Origin: Asterella californica
Lineage: Eukaryota; Streptophyta; Marchantiopsida; Marchantiales; Aytoniaceae
Length of the DNA: 64,000 nucleotides
Assembly: GCA_036924285.1 (NCBI GenBank)
Contig: JAYKYS010000005.1
Coordinates: 2,728,001 to 2,792,000 of the forward strand
Reading direction: 5' to 3'
The notes beneath the pieces are model-generated. The model was not told the DNA's origin and ran no database searches. It saw nothing but the letters and a program-made list of their open reading frames with translations. The position numbers and the translations under genes were made by a program. The stretch's first letter is position 1, and every line of letters starts with the position of its first letter. This document shows, piece after piece, positions 12,298-23,979 of this stretch.

Positions 12298-13750
12298 ACC
12301 CATGCAATGGCATTGCGAGGGCTATGCGCTTGCAAGGCCTCACAAAGTCCTTTAAGATGAAATATGTGGAAGTGAAACTCTGAAGATGAAATTCTAGATG
12401 AACATTAAAAATATTTTGAATGTTATGATGAAACATAAAATGCATGGTGAAACGTATAAAACATGCATGACAGATGACAAGTACAAGATCCAAAGTCAAA
12501 CAATCTGAGAGAGAGAAGTACCTTAACATCAAGTACAGTATATATAATATATATATATTCACTTTTTTCTATCTTAAGAAAGAAAAGATGAATATGCAAG
12601 GTGGTTTACTTTCTGAGAGAAGGGTTAGATGATAAATTAAACTACTAATTGAACATATAATTTTACAAAAAGTTTTGGTCTTATTCTCTTGGAGCAAGAT
12701 CTCACGTGCTTCACTTACAAGTTATATTCGTAATTTTTGATATTTATTTAACATCTAATGTTTATATATACATATATTTTTCTTTCATACTCAAAGTTAA
12801 TTTATAATTTAACACATCAAATTTTGATTAATATCCAGTGATAAATTTTTATTTCACTTTGATAAAAACTAAATTTGATCCAAAAGCTTCATTATCAGTT
12901 ATCGGCCAGTCTGATTACATATCAAGATTTCCTTTCTCTTCCCAATAACACAACTCCAGGTTGATGCATATTTTACTTTTCACTAGCTTTACATGTTGTG
13001 ATTCATCTCAAAGCAATCTACTTAGTATAGAAATGTATATATCTACTTAGTTAATGCTCGAGTTTAATTACAAGTGTTCCGGGTGACCCAGAAGACCTTA
13101 TTTTATGGGTTTGATTTCAGAGAATTGAGAAATTTAACGGTTATGTAGAAACTGATTTTGATGATTATATTTTTATTTTAAATTAGAATTCACTAAATAA
13201 AAAATCGACTTAAAACTATTCACCAGCTTTACAAGTTTTGATTTCCTTGGAAACAAACTACTGAATATTGACAAATAAATGTTTTTTTAACATTTTATCC
13301 TCGTAACTATTTGGTTCTGAGCAATGTTCCATATATATTCACCTCTCCTTCAGATGGAGAGGTGAAACTATTACGTTTAGAATATTTTTCTTTACTTATT
13401 GTATATTATTATATATATAATAATATTCTTATATTATTGTATATCTTTCCCGTGCTGTTATTTTATTCTAAATCAGACTGAAGTAACCCTTCGCACTTGA
13501 GAACTCCCCAAACGAAGAATAATTAAAATCACAATGCTTAGTGTGAGTAGGTGGTAGTTTCGCACACACCAAACACAACACACGAAACAGGTTCGCAGGG
13601 GTGACCTAACACTTAACAGAAACAGAAAAAACAAATCTCCCCACACTCTCTCACACAGTTCTCCAGGTTTACCCTTCCCACGTGATAACCAACACTTCAC
13701 GAAAAATTACACAACAGAATAGAGCTCGTCGTATTCGGATAGACGTGTGT
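12298..13750. other. AT-rich non-coding stretch
   Basis: It is strongly AT-rich with runs such as the near-palindromic TA tract around 13405-13430. No ORF is supported. The minus-strand frame at 13473-13700 is short, Leu/Phe/Cys-rich and has no recognisable domain. Confidence 0.5.
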
Positions 13751-14105
13751 CCACGTGGCATCCACCTCAGCGCGAGTTCTAGGCTATTTTGCCGAACCTG
13801 AAATGATCCCGTTCGGCTTCCTTCTTGGTGTGCTATGGGTGTGAGAATCAGTCATCCACCGGTAATGCAGCTCCAACTTTCCTCGTCACCAAACCAGTAT
13901 TTCACAGCAGGTGGGTGGGTCTATCTGACAATATTCTCTCTACTTCAAAGTAGAGGGACAAGAAAACAGGAATATTACTTTCCGGCTTTTATATCCACAA
14001 GGGGGTTTAAGCACTGGCTATTCATTGCGTATCGTGTTAGTTTGTACACGGGAGGCTAACGTGAACCTTTACCACGAAGCTGACGTGGACGTTGAGTCAG
14101 ATTGC

Positions 14106-14147
14106 ACGATTCCAAAATTCTGCCAAGGGCTAGAATTTTGGAATCGT
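14106..14147. repeat. Perfect 16-bp hairpin
   Basis: The left arm ACGATTCCAAAATTCT (14106-14121) and the right arm AGAATTTTGGAATCGT (14132-14147) are perfectly complementary around a 10-base loop. The arms are AT-rich inside and carry CG near the outer ends. It could be a transcript hairpin or the remnant of a small inverted-repeat element. No partner copy is seen in the window. Confidence 0.8.
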
Positions 14148-14639
14148 TCGTAGGAACGGTTTTAGTCGGAGCTTCGCTTCCACGGTTTCCCTTGAAAGCC
14201 ACGAGACACTAACTGTACAGGCCAAGAGGATCTGATGTCTGGACGGGAGGGAATGTGTTAGGTGTTAATGTGTGCTAGACGATCCAAGATAATGTATGAC
14301 CCCAACTCGAAGCGTGGGTATGTCGACACGGAACTTCGAATTTCGCACTGAAACTTCACGGAACTGGTATACTAGAAATGATTTGTTTCGTTGGGATAAT
14401 TATTATCCTTTTCTTCTATTGTCGTATGATGACTCTACATTTCTTTTCCGGGCGGGATGTCCCGTGTAGATGAATTTGAGTTGTGGTAGGCCAAGCTTTG
14501 AGTTTGAAGCTGGATATGAAACTTTGAGTTTGGTTGCAGCTGGCAACAGTCTCAGTCTAACTTCACGGTTTGCAGTGCCAAAATGGACAGATTTCTATCC
14601 TCCTGTCACTCCTACGACATCAACAGCCTGGATTGAGCT

Positions 14640-16142
14640 GAATCTGAAGTCGGATTACAAAGTTCCGTGATCATCGTTGGTGATTCTCAATGTCCTCTAA
14701 GCTCCCGAGTTTGTCCCGACAGTCAAGGTAATCGCCATTTGTGTTATTGCTTGCAACTTAGTACAAGCGTCTTTGATTTATGTGGTTCATCATGCCTTAG
14801 ATATGAAATCCAGATGCTGGAGTCAGATGTGTACCACCAGACCGGCCCTCTCCAATGAACTCGCTGGAGAATTCTGGAACAGAAGAGTCTCTTGACGTGG
14901 AATAGTGGGATTTGGCTGATGGAGAAGTCAAATCTCAGCGTCCTGGCAGCCGCCTCGGGCACGCTCGCACCATACTGTGTCCTCCGCCTTCGCTGGATAC
15001 TCAAGGTACTCTAGGGTCTCAGCAATACGTTTCACCTTTGTCCCTCTTTTGAGGAATCCAGTGCCGACTGTTTACCGTTCATTTACTGACACAATTATTT
15101 ATATCTTGCACTTGACTTGCAGAATCTGACATCAGATGTATCCAGTCAGAAGAGTTATCATCTGTAAAAGATTTCAAGTCCGAGGAGAAATTGACCCTAT
15201 ACGAGATGGAGTGCTGGGACTTGGCTGATGGTGAGACCATATCACAAGATCCCGTTCGGCGTCTAGGTGAAGTAGAAACGCTACCGTGTCCTCCAGCTTC
15301 CCTCGACACTCAAGGTAGCTACAGAAATTTTGTTCTTAAATAATCCTAAGAGATTTGAGGTTGAAATTGGGAAGTTCCACCGGGCCACCAGATTGCTCAT
15401 ACTTTACAGGTGGAATTGCAGAGTTTATGCGATGCGTGGAACAAGACCGCATCATATCCATGAAGTCCGAAGTACACTCAGAGGGCTGTCCGAAATTTGG
15501 CTCATGGTGAGGCGAGACCAGGAGATCCTCTGAAGGGATTCGTTGGCAAGAACATGCCGCTCTGTCCTTCCCCGCCGATCAACGGGCAAGGTGAATGGGA
15601 GCAATTTTGCGTCATATCTATCTTAATCGTCTTGCTAGATCCACGGAAATTGTATCCTTCTGACCTGCGTGCTCCCAGCCCCATTCCAAGTTGGATGGAG
15701 AAACTGTCTTGTCGTCTGACGTGCAGATTTGGGGGTTAAGCTTTCTAGACAAGAGGATGTGTCGTCTATGGATTCTCTGCAGCTTTCGGCGTTGGCTCCT
15801 GGCGAGGAATAATCACAGATGCCTGTTCGTAGGTTCTACTGTGACACAAACGCGCCTTTATTCTTTGACTTGGCAAGGTGGGTTTATCACAAGCTACAGT
15901 TGTTTCACTCAATAAGGGACCTTCTCTATTTATCACTTCGTAAATTCCGGCCATCTCAAAGGGGCATATATACAATGACGAGAACCGGGTCGAGAGACTG
16001 ACATATGCTGGGTTTCTTTTCGTATGCAAGTCTAAGTCGGACGGAAAGACATGTTTCCTGATGGAGTTGATACATATGTCGCAGATGTCGAGGACACCGA
16101 GGTCTCCACGAAAGTTGTTTTGGTACAGTACTCAGCTTAAGG
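14640..16142 (+). other. Tandem array of diverged exon-like modules
   Basis: At least four, perhaps six, modules end at donor-like sites with GT at 14728, 15006, 15315, 15591, 15878 and 16142 (spacing 264-309 bp). Module 2 (about 15121-15314) reads from an acceptor-like TTGCAG and encodes ESDIRCIQSEE...WDLADGE...PCPPASLDTQG. Module 1 (about 14814-15005) encodes the related AGVRCVPPDR...WDLADGE...CPPPSLDTQG, but with TAG just before WDLADGE. Module 3 has LAHGE...CPSPPINGQG after a 1-base shift. Module 4 has LAPGEE then TAA. Module 2 would be a phase 1-1 exon, as expected for exon duplication. I do not recognise the protein; the locus may be a decaying gene. Confidence 0.4.
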
Positions 16143-16149
16143 TAAGCAG

Positions 16150-17530
16150 ACTTCCCTTGCAGGCATGGGAAGTTGTTATGGATCAAATAGCTTGTTTATT
16201 TAGTTCGAAGGTGATCATAAGGTATTGTTTGAACGTCTAGGGTCCCTGTAGCCAGATCCCCTCCTCCAACTACCAGCGCCTTGTCCAAGTCAACAGCCTA
16301 ATGCGCACTTAAGACGACAATCTTCGCGGTCCATTCGAACGTTTCATCCCAGTAGACGGCAAAATATCTAGCCTCACATGGCGCAATGGTCGCAGAAAGC
16401 CAGAAGTATCGCACAGGCAGATGCAAGTCAGAAGTTCCGCTGCACCGGAGGCGTTGTCTGTTTCTTTGGAAAGTTCATCAGCACTACGCCTCGTACTGGG
16501 TTACAAAGAATTCTTGTCAACGTGAAACCTATATGCGAATGAAAAATTTATCTAGTTATAAATCATATGCGTTTGTAATTTTCTTCGTGACAGTGTGATT
16601 ATATACCGTAGGATAAAGACTATAACAAGAGATATTTACAAGAAATCATCTTTCCCCACGAAAATGCGACTACAACACGATTGTGACAATAATGAAGTTT
16701 GACTATAATAAGATTCCTTCTGTTAGCAAAGGCATCTTAATACAAAAGAACCGAGCGTTGAAATCAGTGGCTTATCGGGAACTAAATCTATGGTCATCCG
16801 AACGGCCAAGATATGGGTTTACGATAAACGGGAAAAGTTCCGTGGTGATTGAGAACCACGATCAGAGAACACTGGCCAGCTCCTAGTGTCCAGGAGCCGT
16901 AGGGGTTCAAGGGTACTTCCAAAACAGGTAATTTGCTTGAACTCGCTGTGGGGCCTTCTGCAGCCGAGCGCTGCTGCCCTTTCGCAGCCTGAAACAACCC
17001 CCACGCCTCTTCGATGATCAACTCAGTTAAGTTTATGAGCAACAAACATTAGGTGAAAATAATGCGTGTCAAAGCTAAGAAAGAAGATTCTCTAAAGGGA
17101 GGGAAGAGAAAAGCCAGGAAAGAAGATTTTCTTAAGGGGATATAGGAGAAAAGCCGTAATTTATCAACTTTATAGATCTTTACGGTATATAGTTATCTTT
17201 ACGAGATTAACTTTACGCAGTGGATCGCATACAGTCAAATTTTTGAATGTTATGATTAATTTATATTTTATTTTCTAAAAAATAAAGTAAACTCTTTAAA
17301 TTCTGAACTTCCTTATGGCTGAAATTCACTTACACATCGAATAAAATAAAATAAAAGACATCCGTGGCGTTCTTACGGGGGAGCGCAGAAACGTCTTCCG
17401 TAACACTCCCACGAGCCAAGAATCTTTCACACGCCCTAATAGAAGATTCTGCCGTAATCTAACGGAAGTCGACGTTTATCCAAGAAGTTATCCACGTTTA
17501 AATAAAGTTCGTGCTGTTTTCTGTTGTGTA
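16150..17530. other. No assignable gene
   Basis: Only short ORFs are present. The minus-strand frame at 16794-17045 (ending in RKPISWPFG) is protein-like in composition but has no recognisable domain. 17150-17360 is AT-rich with an ATAAA repeat near 17340. Confidence 0.4.
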
Positions 17531-17534
17531 GATT

Positions 17535-17858
17535 TCAACTGCACGGGTTCAATGTCACTGTATTACACAGACTACAGTGCGAGCTGTTCTCGTGTTGTCC
17601 AGCGTCCTCCTTGTTAACTCTAGCACGCGAGCTCCAAGTCCGCACTACACCGCTGAGTACAATTCTTATTCTCTCGGCAGCAGTTTCAGCGTCAGGAAAG
17701 AAACGACTCAGCCAGTAAAGGGCCCCTTCAAATGAAATGAGCAAATTCGGGACCCGATCAAGCAAAGTATTTCCATACAGGGACTGTTCCAGCAAATTAC
17801 TGGAAGCAAAACCTATCGGATAGTCCGTGCTTCTATATACGCGCGCTGTATACAGCAC
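17535..17858 (-). CDS. Hypothetical 107-aa ORF
   Basis: An open frame from ATG at 17858 to a stop at 17535. The middle (residues about 35-80, LISFEGALYWLSRFFPDAETAAERIRIVLSG) has the hydrophobic/charged periodicity of an amphipathic helical protein. The last 20 residues include CSLC. I do not recognise a family. It may be one exon of a larger gene or a chance ORF; nothing upstream or downstream links it to the glutaredoxin gene. Confidence 0.25.
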   Translation of the reverse strand: MLYTARVYRSTDYPIGFASSNLLEQSLYGNTLLDRVPNLLISFEGALYWLSRFFPDAETAAERIRIVLSGVVRTWSSRARVNKEDAGQHENSSHCSLCNTVTLNPCS

Positions 17859-18298
17859 AGTGAGTACTTCTAATCAGGATGTTCATACTTGCTGTCGCAG
17901 GTCAATTTTCTAACCAATACCTTTTTATGGAGTTCTCCATTACACACGTCGGAGGCCATTGCTGTGTCATACACTGGGGCCTAAGTTGCCCGAGCCGACT
18001 CACCTCAACCATTCCAATCTTCCAAAGTACCCTTTGCAGCAAAGGTTGAGCAGGCACATGCAGTCAAACACTCAATCCTTTTCCAGGTTAAGTACGGGGC
18101 TGAACAGGGCTGAACAGCTTCCGGGGTGTGGTCGAGATCTGCAGGGTCGAGACTTGCCTCACTGCGTTCCAGTATGATGTTCTCTGTTTCATCAATCTAT
18201 TGAGCTATGAAAAACTGTATGTAGAACTACAACAAGGAACACTATTATCTGTAGTAGCACGTGGCACGATCATCAGAACAGAGGCTTGAAATTCTGGC

Positions 18299-18504
18299 AC
18301 TCAGCTAAAACTAAAGACAACAAACTTTTCTTCCATTTCTCAAGGTTCAGTAGGAGGAAGCGAACACGTGCAAGGCATAGTAGGGGCACAGTATGGTACT
18401 CAGCTAAAACTAAAGATAATCAACTTTTCTTCCATTTCTCAAGGTATACTCTGCGGTTCAGTAGGAGGAAGAGAACACGTGCAAGGCATAGTAGGGGCAC
18501 AGTA
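18299..18504. repeat. Two-copy tandem duplication of about 100 bp
   Basis: Unit 1 (18299-18393) and unit 2 (18398-18504) are nearly identical, running from ACTCAGCTAAAACTAAAG to GTAGGGGCACAGTA. They differ by a few substitutions and a 12-base insertion (TATACTCTGCGG) in unit 2, immediately after CTCAAGG. Flanking sequence is single-copy within the window. Confidence 0.85.
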
Positions 18505-19448
18505 CAATGGTATGAAATATAAAAATTCCAAGCAGAAGTGTGCACGTGATAAGCTGTAACCACCCGCCCGGTAGTTTTTCTTAGAGAGCCAATGTTAATT
18601 ACCAGAAAAGCGTGCTGATACGAAAGCATGCACAAGATCCAGCTTGCGGCCACTAGAGCTACGAGAAAGTTGAAATGCTGGGGACAAAGATAAGCGTGAT
18701 TCTAGGTCCAGGTGACGGAAGACTATGATGTGCATTGTTTCACAATACATCACTAGGATCCCATTTTGGAACTAGAATGTAGACCAGTGACATTGTCATC
18801 TTAGGTGAGAAGATAGCGAAATAGACAAACGATGATGACAAGGCTGTAAACCACAATACCAGTGAAATGCATGGTTGAGGAAGCTACCTGACACATAGCA
18901 GGTTCACACATTTGCAGGGCAAAACATGACACAGAGCCAGAATCAGAAGTGCAGGCAACCAGATTATAATTAGGAGTTCACTCAGTCCCTTTCAGGGAGA
19001 ATTTATTGCTCTATGTTCAAACTTACAAGCCTGGTAGATTTCAAGCTCTGGATACAAGCTGCCGTTATATGTTGCTAAGCATGCGAAGTAACATCCTTAG
19101 TATCGATCCGCCACCGTCGCTGCGAGATTTAGTTAAGAGAAGTCAGTCCTTCGAAAAACCGCGAGTCTGTTCGAGCCGCTACAGGAAGACTAAAAGACAT
19201 CTTCTCCGTATGAAGCAGGGTACGCACTTGTGGATGTTCCAAGATAGGAACTTTTGATCTTGGGGACATGAGCGACCTCTAAATAAAGAAAAAGATGAGG
19301 TGGAGTACAGCGCCTGACGCTAGTTCGGTACACGACGAAAACAACAGCAGAGAAAAGTGAAGGGTTCATCGGATGCCGACCTCCACTTGTGTAGGAAACT
19401 GATGAAGAAGCCTTCAGATGTGAGACAGGCAGATTACTCCGGGAGAGT

Positions 19449-19997
19449 TCACGAGAAGCAAACAGGACATTTCATCAGACCGTTCTCATTACAATCTGGA
19501 CACGGCGCGATTTGATCATAGTCATCCCTCACTTTACGGCTTCCGCTGCATTCCAAACAAGGTATGAACCGCATTCCCCCGCAACCCTTACAAAATTCGG
19601 GATTCCAAGACATCTGTCTAGCAAGACGGAACTCGGGCAAAAGGCTGATTAGCCTTCCCTCTTCGTGTAATCGCGCCACCTCCTCTGCGCCACCGACGTA
19701 GAGTCCCTTGATGAACAATCTTGGAACGGGTAAAGGCGCTCCTAGTAAAGCTTCCAATTCTTGTCGAAATCCCCAGTGCAGGGCCACATCTCTTTCATCT
19801 ACAGCCACCCCGAATGCTTTCAACAGCAACTTCAATTGCCTACAATTCTCGTGAGTTTTCCGGATTCCTCTCAGGCTTGTGAGATACAGCACGACGCGCC
19901 TCTCGCCACCAGGAGGACATCTGTATTCGAACCTGTGCACGGGATGATCTAATGGCAACAGGCTTACATCTTCTTCCAAGAAGCTGGGGGGAGCCAT
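19449..19997 (-). CDS. Glutaredoxin-family protein with C-terminal zinc-binding domain
   Basis: A 182-residue intact ORF. Residues 34-125 form a thioredoxin-like glutaredoxin fold: VVLYLTSLRGIRKT (35-48), a VP pair at 91-92 expected to hold the cis-proline, and YVGGAEE (100-106) for glutathione binding. Four CxxC pairs follow (C136/139, C147/150, C166/169, C177/180) with the CPDCNENG signature of plant GRX-like proteins related to animal GRXCR1. The usual CPYC/CGFS active site is replaced by TSLRG, as is normal in this subgroup, so classical oxidoreductase activity is doubtful and a regulatory or metal-binding role is more likely. The frame is open upstream to about 20062, so the true start could lie earlier or in an upstream exon. 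This is the only convincing host gene here. Confidence 0.9.
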   Translation of the reverse strand: MAPPSFLEEDVSLLPLDHPVHRFEYRCPPGGERRVVLYLTSLRGIRKTHENCRQLKLLLKAFGVAVDERDVALHWGFRQELEALLGAPLPVPRLFIKGLYVGGAEEVARLHEEGRLISLLPEFRLARQMSWNPEFCKGCGGMRFIPCLECSGSRKVRDDYDQIAPCPDCNENGLMKCPVCFS

Positions 19998-20001
19998 TAG
20001 A

Positions 20002-20066
20002 GAAGTTGTCTGCAGTAGTTCATAAGCACTAATGACCGCTTTAGAAACTCCTGTGCAGACAACTTC
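20002..20066. repeat. 13-bp inverted repeat upstream of the glutaredoxin ATG
   Basis: GAAGTTGTCTGCA (20002-20014) and TGCAGACAACTTC (20054-20066) are exact reverse complements 39 bases apart, starting 5 bases upstream of the chosen ATG (19997). In a transcript it could form a stem-loop in the 5' UTR, or in the extended coding region if translation starts further upstream. Confidence 0.7.
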
Positions 20067-20549
20067 CCTTAGCTATTGCCAGATACCAAATCGTTTTCAG
20101 AACCATCACCTAGAAGAGACTCTCGTGTGGGATTCCCATCGCGTCTCTGCACTCGACAAGCATCCGGCAGCACGTCAAGCTGGTCGTACGTCAGATCGCC
20201 TGACGTGTATCCTCGCACGTCCGTGCGTCCACGCTCTTTCAAAGTTCTACTATCTCGTATCATTTGTTTCCTTTTTACTTATATTGAGAGTAGGACAGTT
20301 CCGCAGTGGAACATTAGGAAGTGTCAAGGTTATGGAAGTACATTCCATACAGGCGTGCATATTATTAATTCACCGTTCCAAGTTGGGACGAGGGCCAATA
20401 TGCATGTATTTTAATTTATGTCTTAGCGTTAAAATATAAATTAAAGAGTTTTTAATGAAATTTAATGACTCGTGGACTCAATCTTTTATAGCATCATGGA
20501 GCGCTTGTGGTACTGCAGAAGCCAAGACCTGAGTAGGCGCTGAATTCCT

Positions 20550-20690
20550 CTATCGTCTTCTTGCAGAACACAAGTTCATCTCTACAAATCGGTCCATGGC
20601 GATTTTCCTATCTTCCAGAGACATTGGTACCTCTTCCACCACAATGGTCTTCTCCTTCTGCGCTCGGGAAGACGCTACTCTCAATATCTA
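20550..20690 (-). other. Possible terminal exon, unrecognised
   Basis: On the minus strand a TAG acceptor-like site near 20691 is followed by 46 stop-free codons (ILRVASSRAQKEKTIVVEEV, then PMSLEDRKIAMDRFVEMN) ending in TAG at 20552-20550. Composition is protein-like. It lies upstream of the glutaredoxin gene on the same strand, but no link between them is demonstrable and the family is unknown. Confidence 0.25.
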
Positions 20691-20699
20691 AGACGCACC

Positions 20700-22018
20700 G
20701 TTGTCATTTTACCATCAGTAACTGAGTCCACTGAGAAAAGAGAAAGAGAACCGTGTCTGCAGAACCGAATCGTGCCAGAAAATTGATGGGTAGCGAAATA
20801 GAGGCTTCGAACGGGAGAGAAATTTGTGTATGTTAAACCTGATGTAAGAAAGTGTGCAGGCAAGGCACACACTCAGTGTAGTCGAAGAGCATCGTAAGAC
20901 CCAACACGGAGACGTGGTTGGTTCTCGACGTTTAATACATTTTGATAAACGGTCGTGGAAACCCAAAATTGAGGACAACCGGACTTGAAGGAATATGCAT
21001 GCAAAATGCACTTATGGCCAAGGACAAGAAGACAGCAGACAATAGAACTAAAAAAATTTATCATTACTACAGACATAATGTTTAACTGACATAATGTTTA
21101 CTGAAAACTTTAGTACGATAAAACGCAGACATCAAAACTAAACACTGATTTAGAAGAAACTGACACATGAAAACTGGAAGCTGATTCAGAATAAATTGAC
21201 AATATAGCTAAAAATAAAATCTATAAATTTAAAAACATTTCTCTGTTACGCGAAGTATACATACTTTATGAGAAATTAAAAAATAGAATCTTTAAATTAC
21301 ACTACTACAACTATTTCTTTGTTACATGCAGTATACACATGTTCCGAGAAGGAACAAAACTCATAACTACAGTACCAACTGCGACAGGAGGATGCATAGA
21401 GAAGAGGACTACTTCTGCGATGAGAAGAGACCAAATCCGTTCTACAACCGTTTACTCTAAACTGCATAACAAAAGCAGCTGTACAATTTGCTCGCACAGA
21501 ACTATTTACTACCTTTCACGAAACCACAACTACACTGGAACCTCGATCGGGAACCGCGATCTGAACCAGTACTCCTGAAGAAAGCGTTCGCCAACGGAAC
21601 GAAGTCGGGAAGCTCTGTTCTTGCAAACCGAACCTCCGCATCTGGAACTTCGGTTGCTGCTCCCTCGCGATCGAGTACTTCTTCGTCCGGACTACCGTGG
21701 GTGTTGAAGTACCGGGGTTGACAATGTGGTCAACGCCTGGTGTTTCTGAAGAAAAAAATGTTGTCAATGTGTTCTTCTATTACGTCCTATGGTCTGACGA
21801 AGGAAGTCCACAACGAGTCTGGCCGCCGCTTCTGAATGCCTACTTGCATCAACCAGCGTGGAGACGCACTGTATTTGTCAAAGACAAGCATGCTACGCAG
21901 ACAACAGGCAAGAGTATTAAAGAGTGGATGTCGAGACTTGTACTGATTGAATTACAAAGCTCTTGACAAGATGTTCACGTAGTCAAGTTCTACTCTGTTC
22001 TTGGTGTCCGCAGCCCAC
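20700..22018. other. No assignable gene
   Basis: 21050-21310 is AT-rich and empty. Overlapping short frames at 21488-21966 show no recognisable domain. Sequence similar to coding DNA resumes only at 22019. Confidence 0.4.
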
Positions 22019-22127
22019 AAGGTCAATAGCTCACGCCCATCGCGGTCTTAGAGATATTTTTCATGATTGCAGCATGATGTGCTTCCTTCTCATCTTTTAA
22101 GCAATACCTAACCATCCCAACAAACGT
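22019..22127 (-). pseudogene. HUH-type Rep relic, C-terminal side (split gene)
   Basis: The minus strand reads FVGMVRYCLKDEKEAHHAAI followed by MKNISKTAMGVSY and a stop. It continues, in frame, the coding sequence that ends at 55229 on the far side of element D; both sides carry ACGT at the break. YCLK fits the catalytic YxxK motif of rolling-circle Rep nucleases, and HLHF on the other side fits the metal-binding HUH motif. The most similar group I can recall is the eukaryotic HUH transposons called Replitrons. That assignment is from memory and uncertain. Confidence 0.5.
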
Positions 22128-22632
22128 TATCGCGTCAGATTTTGCGTGAAGGATGTCTAGGAAAACGTGAGGTTCCTGACTGTGAAGATGTTGTGTGCTG
22201 AAACAGAGACAAGACAGAGAAAAACAACCACGAAAACGAATGTTGTGATATATACTAACTCCAAATGTATGTACACTGTCGGTTCTTTCTCTTAAGAGCA
22301 CGGAACTGAAAAACAGACAAGAGCGGTCTGTAACCTGCTTCAAAGCCCTTAAACCTGATTCTCAACCCTGACCCAAAAACACCGAAGTGTAGTTCAAAGC
22401 AAGAGAAACTTCCCTTTGCTAACAAGCAGAGCCACGGCAGTATCACGCGATCCAAACCCAAGTCCAAACCACATCCATGTACAAGTTCTTAGCTAAAGCT
22501 AGCTACCACAAGCTGTATATAGCCAACCAGAACTCTAACGAACTCAAAAGAGCAAAACCCGTAGCGAAGGCCTATCTGTGAACTTCCTCCTTTCGCCGAA
22601 TGGACTTCAGATGTCGATAGGGTCTCCTCCGT
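22128..22632 (-). repeat. Family-D 3' LTR, distal piece
   Basis: This is the terminal 505 bp of D's 3' LTR, cut off by element A. It starts (plus strand) TATCGCGTC, like the LTRs at 53223 and 40474. Its inner edge CTCCTCCGT joins to TGACTCC at 31587, matching the uninterrupted LTR near 53724-53740. Confidence 0.9.
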
Positions 22633-23958
22633 TGTCGTGATGTGAATCATTTCACAGTGTAAATAATTCACCTCTCTGTCAAGCGTTAGTCTCTCTGAGT
22701 GAAATTAGGACCTCAGAGAAGTCGACACTGGAGGATGTTATATATTTTGAGTCTTAGTAGGTTGATTACCATGTAGATGGACTTAAGCTCATGGGTTATA
22801 ATTACGTGTCGCCCATGCATGCTTCTTAGCGAGGTTAGGTTCTCTTTCGAGATTACGCGTCGTTTTACATGTCTTCGCATGTAGTTTAGGGTCTATGCTG
22901 GCACTTTAGGGGCTTGACGTGGTAGCCTATGTGCAAATTCAAGTCACCACGTGGTTTGGGACACAAAAGGACAGGGGAGTGAAGCTATGAACTCCCATTG
23001 GTCCAATTTTGTCTTTGTGTACTGCTAAACTTAGTAGTAGGGGTCTTAAGAGGAGTTCTAGCATTTGGAGAGGGAACTTCGAAATCTGAGAGCACAGGGA
23101 GATAGGGTTCGTCGTGCCAAGCACTGTCAGCGAAATTTTTGATCGATTTGGAGCAATAAAGAAGGAGTTATGGCTGATTGAAGTTCGATTTGTGCCAGAA
23201 TTGCAGCACTTCTGTTGATTTTGGGGTTTTCGGAGTCAATCGCAGTAGATTTGAGAAAATCGCTTCAAACCTTCGAGATCTCGTTCATTGGCAGCAGGGC
23301 TACGACTGTCCCCAAATTTTCATGTCAATTGAAATTGTGAGTAATTCAGGGCGACCGCTGAAGCAGAGGGGGTCCGAAAAGCTCTCAATCTAGAGCATCA
23401 ACTTCAGAGAGTGAGATCTGGAGTTCTGTGTACAATCAGGAGGTCCAACTTCACAGGAGTGTTCAGCAAGCTGTGTACTGCAAATCCTGTAAGAATCTTC
23501 GAAAGTGATCGAGCCAATTCTCTGTTCTAGGTCGAAATAGCTGTCTGGGTACTAGAAATTGCCGTAATTTCTCTGCTCAGAACGTTTCTGCCCATATCTC
23601 GACACTCTGATTTGATCTCAAGCTGAAACTTCGTGTGTATGGTCAGTAGGGCCTCATTTACATGTAGGAGGAGTTCTGAAGTCTGAACCATCGTATGTTT
23701 TTGATTCTGGACCGTTAAAGTTTGCTGTCTGACCTTATTACTGCTAGTCTGATCTGATCTTCGCTTCCTGAACATACTGGAGGGTCCATTCGACCTGAGT
23801 GAGTGTCTATAGTGCCCTTTATGACCTGAACCCTACCTCTATAAAGTAAGAAGCCATAGCCTGAGGTCCAACGCTTCTCTAAGTAGACTAAACACAACCT
23901 TCAAGATCTATCACAGCCAGAAGGTTCCGCCCTTCCCAGGAAAACTCTCAACTCGACA
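22633..23958 (+). repeat. Element A 5' LTR
   Basis: 1326 bp, TGTCG ... CGACA. A TATA-like run, TATATATT, lies at about 22738. An AATAAA lies at 23155, a plausible polyadenylation hexamer. Short ORFs within it are duplicated in the 3' LTR and are not genes. Confidence 0.95.
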
Positions 23959-23961
23959 ATC

Positions 23962-23979
23962 TGGTGCTTCCACTGAGAG
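23962..23979 (+). promoter_or_regulatory. Candidate minus-strand primer binding site, element A
   Basis: TGGTGCTTCCACTGAGAG begins 3 bases after the 5' LTR and starts with TGG, as required for pairing with a tRNA CCA end. The tRNA is not identified. It differs from the site in family D (TGGTGAACTCGACGTGA). Confidence 0.5.

Noticed and set aside
13473..13700. 75-codon minus-strand ORF with many Cys and Leu
   Set aside because: No domain, no conserved neighbour, low-complexity hydrophobic composition.
22939..23897. Small ORFs within 22939-23897 duplicated at 30563-31521
   Set aside because: They lie in the two LTRs of element A; duplication is due to the LTRs, not to gene duplication.
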